A stretch of 6,681 nt of DNA. Origin: JAFDZW01 sp035632315. Its GTDB lineage: Bacteria > Bacteroidota > Ignavibacteria > Palsa-1295. The stretch covers positions 1 through 6,681 of the forward strand of contig DASQGZ010000021.1 in NCBI GenBank assembly GCA_035632315.1, written 5' to 3'. Position 1 is the stretch's first letter. The number at the start of each line of letters is the position of its first letter. This document shows positions 1 through 4,209 of this stretch, in pieces. Both the position numbers and the translations under genes were made by a program. The notes beneath the pieces are model-generated. The model saw only the letters and a program-made list of their open reading frames with translations. It did no database searches and was not told where the DNA came from.

Positions 1-162
1 AAGATTTGTGATCATATCGAATGGACCGGGACGAGTCTCAAGAGCTGCGAGATGCAAAGAAGATGAATCAAACCGGGTAGAAACGACGCTATCCTTTGTC
101 GCAGCATTTGAAATGCCGGCAACAAAAAGTATGACCAATAATATGACTGTAGATCTTGTCAT
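1..162 (-). CDS. Secreted or periplasmic protein, N-terminal fragment (runs off left edge)
   Basis: Reading the minus strand from the ATG at 162-160 gives 54 codons without a stop, in frame to base 1. The protein starts MTRSTVILLVILFVAGISNA and continues into a polar stretch rich in Ser, Thr and Asp. This is a textbook Sec signal peptide: one Arg at position 3, a hydrophobic core at about residues 5-17, and likely cleavage after Ala20 or Ala21. No lipobox cysteine is seen, so a lipoprotein is unlikely. Its ATG shares one base with the rsmE stop codon (TAATG), a layout that suggests translation coupled to rsmE. No Shine-Dalgarno sequence is visible. Only the signal peptide and about 33 mature residues are present, too few to assign a family. 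The function is unknown; the export call is fairly secure, the rest is open. Confidence 0.72.
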   Translation of the reverse strand, partial: MTRSTVILLVILFVAGISNAATKDSVVSTRFDSSSLHLAALETRPGPFDMITNL

Positions 163-902
163 TATCTATCAAAACTTAGCGTGATCGCTGATGCTGTGAT
201 CGCTGCCGTTTCCGCATGGAGCCTTCTTGGGCCGAGCGAAGCAGCAGTTGCACCAAAAGCCTCTTGGCTTATAGAAACTTCTTCTTCAGTAAATCCGCCC
301 TCAGGTCCGATCACAATAGCGATCCGTTTACCTGAGACCTTGTCTAAGACGTATTTAAGTGAAATTTCTTTTGCAATTCCCTCGTGAAGCACAACGATCG
401 CTCGCTTTTGATCTTTCGCATGTTCAAGAGCCGTTTCAATCGTGACAAGTTCACCAAAACTTGGGATTCGCGCTCTCTGCGCCTGCTTGCAAGCTGAGCG
501 AAGAATTCGTTCGATGCGTTCTCTCTTTATGACCGGCCGCTCGACCCGTGCCGACGATACCGGGACAAATCCTGAAATTCCGATCTCCGTACACCGCTCG
601 ACGATCTCTTCGAATTTCGATTGCTGATTCAGCACCGCTTGAAGAAGCACTACGTCAAGTGAAGGCTCATTATGCTCCGCAAGCGTTTCGGTAATTTCGC
701 AGCGAATGGTAATTTCTCGCTTACTTTCTTCGACCGATCTGAGCATTGCGCGGTAACAGATCCCGCCAAGCGTCGTCGCGAGTATCGTTTCTCCTTGTCG
801 TATTCTGAGCGACTTCACTGCGTGATGCGCTTCGTCTCCGCGGAGAACCAAATATTTATCTGATGCAAAAACATCGTCTTCTCCGACGATAAAGCATTCC
901 AT
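162..902 (-). CDS. rsmE: 16S rRNA (uracil1498-N3)-methyltransferase RsmE
   Basis: RsmE uses S-adenosylmethionine to methylate N3 of U1498 in helix 44 of 16S rRNA, at the decoding centre of the 30S subunit. At 246 residues it has the normal family length. Residues 1-72 match the N-terminal PUA-like RNA-binding domain, including an HHAVKSLRIRQGE segment at about 26-38. Residues 73-246 form the SPOUT/trefoil-knot domain. Its hallmarks are QSKFEEIVERCTEIG (94-108, for the family's K..k.e.i..K.tELG), the cofactor-binding knot motif IGPEGGFTEEE (198-208) and LGPRRLHAETA (223-233). The start fits the family N-terminus and lies two bases after the stop of the DAHP synthase gene. The stop overlaps the next start by one base. 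No strong ribosome binding site is present, so translation is probably coupled to the upstream gene. The gene looks intact. Confidence 0.96.
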   Translation of the reverse strand: MECFIVGEDDVFASDKYLVLRGDEAHHAVKSLRIRQGETILATTLGGICYRAMLRSVEESKREITIRCEITETLAEHNEPSLDVVLLQAVLNQQSKFEEIVERCTEIGISGFVPVSSARVERPVIKRERIERILRSACKQAQRARIPSFGELVTIETALEHAKDQKRAIVVLHEGIAKEISLKYVLDKVSGKRIAIVIGPEGGFTEEEVSISQEAFGATAASLGPRRLHAETAAITASAITLSFDR

Positions 903-904
903 TG

Positions 905-1987
905 CTACGAGGAAATTCTTGCTGTCTTAACAGGCTTCGGCTGTTTGGTACCGCTATATTGCTCGATGAGAACAGGGCGATCGATCGCATCGCCGATGCG
1001 GACAAGCTCTCCCATCATTTCTTCGAACATCTCGAATGTTAATGCTTGTGCACCGTCTGAGAGCGAACGCATCGGGTCAGGATGAACTTCAACCATCACG
1101 CCGTCTGCACCCGCGGCAAGGGCTGCGCGAGCCATCGGCATGACGACGTTACTGCTGCCTGTGCCGTGAGAAGGATCGACAATAATTGGCAGATGCGATA
1201 ATTGCTTGACAACCGGGATCGAACTCAGATCGAGCGTGTATCTGAGCGATGGTTCGAATGTGCGAATGCCCCGTTCGCAGAGAATGACATTTTCATTTCC
1301 GCCTGCGAGGATATATTCAGCAGCAAGAAGCCATTCTTCTATTGTATTGGCAGGCCCGCGTTTGAGCAGAACGGGTTTATTCACATTGCCAAGCTGGCGC
1401 AGGAGCGGGAAGTTTTGCATATTGCGGGCACCGACTTGCAGCACGTCAGCAAACTCCGCAACACGAGGTGCATGAGCCGGCTCCATCACTTCGGTGACGA
1501 TGAACAGACCGAATTCTTCGCTGACCTTCTTTAATAATTCCAACCCGTCGAAGCCAAGCCCCTGAAATGAATATGGCGACGTGCGCGGCTTAAATGCCCC
1601 ACCGCGAAGAAAGCGTACGCCGCTCGAACGAACAAGCTCTGCAGTGCGGCGTATCTGGTCTGCGCTTTCGACCGAGCACGGTCCGGCGATCACAACTGCC
1701 GCAGCGCCGGCACCGATCTTTGTGCCGTCTGAAAATGTAATGACCGTATCTTCAGGATGGTGGGTCCGCGATGCAAGACGGACAGGCGATGTGACCCGGA
1801 CGACTTCCTGCACGCCTTCGAGCAGTGCAAGCGAACCGAAATCGATCCCGTTCGCCGAGCCGATGATGCCAATGATGGTTTGTTTTTCGCCGGCCATTCG
1901 TTCGGCGCGAATAGATTGCTGAGCCAATATCTTTTCCACTCGTATAATATCCGATTCACGAGCGGAACGCTGCATAATTACTATCAT
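905..1987 (-). CDS. aroF: 3-deoxy-7-phosphoheptulonate (DAHP) synthase, type I-beta with N-terminal ferredoxin-like domain
   Basis: The enzyme condenses phosphoenolpyruvate and erythrose 4-phosphate to DAHP, the committed step of the shikimate pathway to aromatic amino acids. Residues 1 to about 72 resemble the ferredoxin-like regulatory domain of Thermotoga-type enzymes, which in that family mediates feedback inhibition by Tyr/Phe. The TIM-barrel catalytic domain follows. Visible motifs are AGPCSVES (101-108), LRGGAFKPRTSPYSFQGLG (127-145), QVGARNMQNF (184-193), KRGP (209-212), CERGIRTFE (237-245), DPSHGTGS (271-278) and VEVHPDP (299-305). By family correspondence the metal ligands are Cys104, His274, Glu300 and Asp311, all present. 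The MIVIM start matches the usual beta-strand opening of the family. A tail of about 20 residues, rich in Lys and Ser, extends past the usual C-terminus (the Thermotoga enzyme has about 338 residues). It is the first gene of a minus-strand cluster with rsmE. It needs its own promoter, because a terminator lies just upstream. Confidence 0.96.
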   Translation of the reverse strand: MIVIMQRSARESDIIRVEKILAQQSIRAERMAGEKQTIIGIIGSANGIDFGSLALLEGVQEVVRVTSPVRLASRTHHPEDTVITFSDGTKIGAGAAAVVIAGPCSVESADQIRRTAELVRSSGVRFLRGGAFKPRTSPYSFQGLGFDGLELLKKVSEEFGLFIVTEVMEPAHAPRVAEFADVLQVGARNMQNFPLLRQLGNVNKPVLLKRGPANTIEEWLLAAEYILAGGNENVILCERGIRTFEPSLRYTLDLSSIPVVKQLSHLPIIVDPSHGTGSSNVVMPMARAALAAGADGVMVEVHPDPMRSLSDGAQALTFEMFEEMMGELVRIGDAIDRPVLIEQYSGTKQPKPVKTARISS

Positions 1988-2070
1988 CTAATTACAACTA
2001 TTTCTTTCTCTTACGCACACACATACGATCGGCACATTAACAAGCAGGCAAAACGTGTAGTGCCGTAACT

Positions 2071-2110
2071 GTTTAATAAAACACAAACGCAGCCGAAATA
2101 AGGCTGCGTT
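2071..2110 (-). terminator. Rho-independent terminator of the membrane-protein gene
   Basis: A perfect 9-bp stem has arms AACGCAGCC at 2086-2094 and GGCTGCGTT at 2102-2110, around a 7-base loop. Read on the minus strand, the stem is followed by a T-rich tail (TGTGTTTTATT, plus positions 2085-2075). It begins about 30 bases after the TAA of the four-helix membrane protein. On the plus strand the stem is followed by a G-rich stretch without a T run, so it works in the minus direction. It separates the membrane-protein transcript from the DAHP synthase cluster. Confidence 0.82.
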
Positions 2111-2140
2111 CGCGAGGGGTGAGAAAAAAATGGATGGAAA

Positions 2141-3118
2141 TTATCTCTTCGAGACAAGATCGAGCGCAAGCCGGCGAACGGCATCCTCGTCTTTGTCGTG
2201 CAGTATCTCGATGAGTTTCTGATCGAGCTGGTCGCGGACGATCTTCTCGTAATCGGCGCGTGAAAGCAATGCTTCCTGCTCTTCCATTGCGGCGACGGCA
2301 TGTTTGCCTCTTCCGCCTTTGACGGCATCGACCATTTGCTTTAAGATACGATCGGTACGCTCTTCTTCTTCGGTATAGAGCAGTGTCAAGGCAAGCAAGC
2401 AGAGCATCGTAAATTCAACACCGAGCGCAAAGAGCACGAACGACGGCTTCGTTGCCGGGATGAATTTCAATCCGCGAATACCGACGACGATGATAAGAAA
2501 TGCGGCGCCGGCGTATGCAAGACCCTGTGTTGTGTTCGAGTAATGCTCGACGAAGTGAAAACGCATATAGGTCGCAATACCTGACATGAAGCCTGCCTTC
2601 CCTTCGAGGTAGCGCTGGCCGACATTGATGTATTCGATTTCCGTCTCGACGCTTTCGAGATTGATATCTTCGCGGCGGCCAAGCAAACGCTGGTTGTTAT
2701 CCGGATCGTTACGCAAGATCGACTCGACTTCTTCCTGAGACGCCGAAAGCTGTACCATTAACCGTTTCTTCAGATCGGTGACCGTATGATAGACACGGTC
2801 GCGGAAGAAGGGTAAGCGAAGCGCAAACCCCGATAAGACGGCGAAACAGAATCCTAAGAAAATATCGAACGGAATGAAGCTGACGATAGCGTTCAAGACG
2901 AATTGCGCTTCGCCGAACGCAACGTTCGCTTCTAAGCCGTACGGATGCCAATCGATCTTGTCCGAGGCGGCACTTGTTGCCGCACAGAACAGAAGATGGA
3001 CGACAATTGCAAAAAGAACTGTCAGAAGAAGAACGGGCACCACCGAGGGTTTCTGCGTCATTCGTGCTGCGGGCTTTGCCGCACTGCGTGCCGCACGGGT
3101 TGCTACTGTTTCTGCCAT
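2141..3118 (-). CDS. Four-helix integral membrane protein of unknown function
   Basis: This 325-residue protein is not one I recognise. The N-terminus (1-25) is Ala-rich and basic. Four hydrophobic segments are visible: about 27-50, 77-104, 199-218 and 226-248. Between helices 2 and 3 lies a charged loop of about 95 residues (105-198), starting RDRVYHTVTDLKKRL and containing acidic, helix-prone sequence around 126-162. After helix 4 comes a charged, probably helical cytoplasmic tail (249-325) opening with TEEEERTDR. By the positive-inside rule the N-terminus, big loop and C-terminus would be cytoplasmic, leaving an outside loop at about 51-76 with DWHPYG and a short one near 219-225. There is no signal peptide cleavage site and no catalytic motif I can name. 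The gene is a single-gene unit: its own terminator lies about 30 bases downstream and a divergent promoter region lies upstream. A purine-rich AGAGAAA precedes the ATG. It could be a membrane scaffold or a sensor, but nothing in the sequence decides this. Confidence 0.85.
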   Translation of the reverse strand: MAETVATRAARSAAKPAARMTQKPSVVPVLLLTVLFAIVVHLLFCAATSAASDKIDWHPYGLEANVAFGEAQFVLNAIVSFIPFDIFLGFCFAVLSGFALRLPFFRDRVYHTVTDLKKRLMVQLSASQEEVESILRNDPDNNQRLLGRREDINLESVETEIEYINVGQRYLEGKAGFMSGIATYMRFHFVEHYSNTTQGLAYAGAAFLIIVVGIRGLKFIPATKPSFVLFALGVEFTMLCLLALTLLYTEEEERTDRILKQMVDAVKGGRGKHAVAAMEEQEALLSRADYEKIVRDQLDQKLIEILHDKDEDAVRRLALDLVSKR

Positions 3119-3130
3119 GATTTCTCTGTA

Positions 3131-3144
3131 TTATTCGTGAATAA
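3131..3144. repeat. Perfect short palindrome before the membrane-protein gene
   Basis: TTATTC-GT-GAATAA is a perfect 6-bp inverted repeat with a 2-base centre. It lies 13-26 bases upstream of the ATG of the minus-strand membrane-protein gene, so it falls in the 5' leader or core promoter. Its size and symmetry are like those of a dimeric repressor site, but chance is possible in such AT-rich DNA. Confidence 0.35.
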
Positions 3145-3163
3145 ATTTAGATCACACAACTCC

Positions 3164-3210
3164 GTGTATTTTTGTTCTATTCGGGTACTTACGAGTATAG
3201 AAAAATACAC
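3164..3210. repeat. Long imperfect inverted repeat in the divergent intergenic region
   Basis: The left arm (3164-3183) and right arm (3192-3210) pair through GTGTATTTTT with AAAAATACAC, then CTAT with ATAG, then TCG with CGA. This gives 17 base pairs broken by a 3-base bulge (GTT, 3174-3176) and a 2-base bulge (GT, 3195-3196), with an 8-base loop at 3184-3191. The octamer ACACAACT occurs on both sides, at 3154-3161 and 3207-3214. There is no T run just outside the stem in either direction, so it is not a standard terminator. It lies 46-92 bases before the membrane-protein start and about 155 bases before mazG, where an operator or leader-RNA structure would be expected. Confidence 0.55.
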
Positions 3211-3363
3211 AACTGCCTCCCCTTTATGCAAAAAACGAGCCACAAAAGAAGGAAAATCAGGTGTTAAGCAGCAGGAATTAAGATTATTTCAGCTTTTGTT
3301 GATAGCGGCGAGACCAACGCTTCGGAAATTATGTTCTTGCAATCATATATAAAATAAGAAGAT

Positions 3364-4125
3364 ATGGATACTGGTGTATTAGAAGCAGAGCTTTCTAAAT
3401 TCGTGGGTATCGTTAAACGGCTCAGGAAAGACTGCCCCTGGGACCGCGTCCAGACCCATCGAAGCCTCGCCGCCCCTTTGATCGAGGAGGCCTACGAGAC
3501 AATCGAGGCGATCGAAGACGGTAATTTCGACGAGCTGCGAAAAGAGCTTGGCGACTTGCTGCTGCATGTTGTTTTCCAGGCAGATCTCTCAGAGGATGAA
3601 GGCCACTTTGATCTTGCTGCAGTCATTCGCTCGGAATCGGAAAAACTAATCTATCGGCATCCGCATGTTTTTGGCGATGTCACAGTACATTCTGCCGATG
3701 ACGTCAGCCGTAATTGGGAAGAGCTCAAACGCCGCGAGACAGGAAGAACAAGCATTCTCGACGGCGTACCGGCTTCGATGCCTGCGCTTCAGCGCGCCGA
3801 ACGAATCCAGGAAAAAGCGTCGAAAGTAGGTTTTGATTGGCCGGATTCCGTTGGAGTACTAAGTAAGATCAGAGAAGAACTCGACGAATTCGAAAAAGCC
3901 GAGACACAAGAAGAACGTGAAGACGAATTCGGAGATATTCTTTTCTCGCTTGTGAATTTCAGCCGCCACCAACACATCGAAGCGGAACGTTCACTTCGCA
4001 ATGCAACGCGCAAATTCGAGACCCGCTTTCGCCGCCTCGAACGCCTCGTCGAAGATAGCGGGAAGCAGTGGAAAAATCACGATTTAGCCGAGTTAGATAC
4101 GTTATGGGAAAAAGTCAAAAAATGA
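3364..4125 (+). CDS. mazG: Nucleoside triphosphate pyrophosphohydrolase MazG
   Basis: MazG hydrolyses (d)NTPs to the monophosphate and pyrophosphate. It is a cytoplasmic house-cleaning enzyme that also lowers alarmone levels in E. coli. The 253-residue length is typical of the two-domain form. Domain 1 shows CPWDRVQTHRSL (24-35), the Mg-binding EExxE motif EEAYE (41-45), ELGDLLLHVVFQA (61-73) and RHPHVFGDV (98-106). The linker ILDGVPASMPALQRAERIQ (131-149) and KASKVGFDW (151-159) are hallmarks of full-length MazG. Domain 2 has EELDE (171-175) and EFGDILFSLVNFSRH (188-202), so both metal-binding sets appear intact. The ATG at 3364 fits the family N-terminus and has a weak purine stretch (AAGAAG) just upstream. 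It is divergent from the membrane-protein gene and is followed on the same strand by the secreted repeat protein after 84 bp, with no terminator seen between them. Confidence 0.96.
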   Translation: MDTGVLEAELSKFVGIVKRLRKDCPWDRVQTHRSLAAPLIEEAYETIEAIEDGNFDELRKELGDLLLHVVFQADLSEDEGHFDLAAVIRSESEKLIYRHPHVFGDVTVHSADDVSRNWEELKRRETGRTSILDGVPASMPALQRAERIQEKASKVGFDWPDSVGVLSKIREELDEFEKAETQEEREDEFGDILFSLVNFSRHQHIEAERSLRNATRKFETRFRRLERLVEDSGKQWKNHDLAELDTLWEKVKK

Positions 4126-4148
4126 GGAATCATTTCTCGATTGTATGG

Positions 4149-4182
4149 TTTTGAATTGGCGTTGTGATGTTTTGTATCTTAA
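4149..4182 (+). promoter_or_regulatory. Possible Bacteroidota-type promoter of the secreted repeat protein
   Basis: TTTTG (4149-4153) followed after 21 bases by TATCTTAA (4175-4182) is a partial match to the -33 TTTG / -7 TAnnTTTG pattern of Bacteroidota. Initiation would fall near 4189 and leave a leader of about 20 bases before the ATG at 4210. The -7 element misses its last two positions and the gap is AT-rich, so chance is a real alternative. Confidence 0.25.
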
Positions 4183-4209
4183 ACTTTACTCATAATATCA
4201 TTTGCCGTT

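Larger units (their letters stand above)
3119..3363. promoter_or_regulatory. Divergent promoter region between the membrane-protein gene and mazG
   Basis: This 245-bp AT-rich gap separates two divergently oriented genes, so both must be transcribed from promoters inside it unless transcription reads in from elsewhere. It holds the 3131-3144 palindrome and the 3164-3210 inverted repeat. On the minus strand, TAAATTTA (plus 3142-3149) resembles the Bacteroidota -7 element TAnnTTTG, but I see no matching -33 element at the right distance. Before mazG there is a TATATAAAATAAG run (3346-3358) ending only a few bases from the start codon. I cannot assign exact promoters. Confidence 0.5.

Noticed and set aside
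1202..1534. Plus-strand open frames inside the DAHP synthase gene
   Set aside because: They are antisense to strongly conserved catalytic motifs of the enzyme and show no family resemblance of their own.
2009..2050. Possible promoter TTGTTA ... TATGTG for the DAHP synthase cluster on the minus strand
   Set aside because: The spacing (about 12 bases for sigma-70, about 15 for the Bacteroidota pattern) is wrong for both types. A promoter must exist in 1988-2085 but I cannot place it.
2030..2065. Inverted repeat CGGCAC ... GTGCCG upstream of the DAHP synthase gene
   Set aside because: The arms are only 6 bp with a 24-base spacer and do not extend. This is expected by chance and has no T run.
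3172..3201. Sigma-70-like TTGTTC - 18 bases - TATAGA on the plus strand as a mazG promoter
   Set aside because: Only 3 of 6 and 4 of 6 positions match consensus, and it lies within the inverted repeat. The evidence is too weak to list as a promoter.
2945..3352. Plus-strand open frame of 135 codons across the divergent region
   Set aside because: It is antisense to the start of the membrane-protein gene and then runs through the non-coding gap. The product is Cys- and Arg-rich with no domain.
3364..4125. MazG as part of a toxin-antitoxin or phage-defence module
   Set aside because: The protein is the full-length two-domain housekeeping MazG, and no mazEF-like or other defence gene is adjacent.
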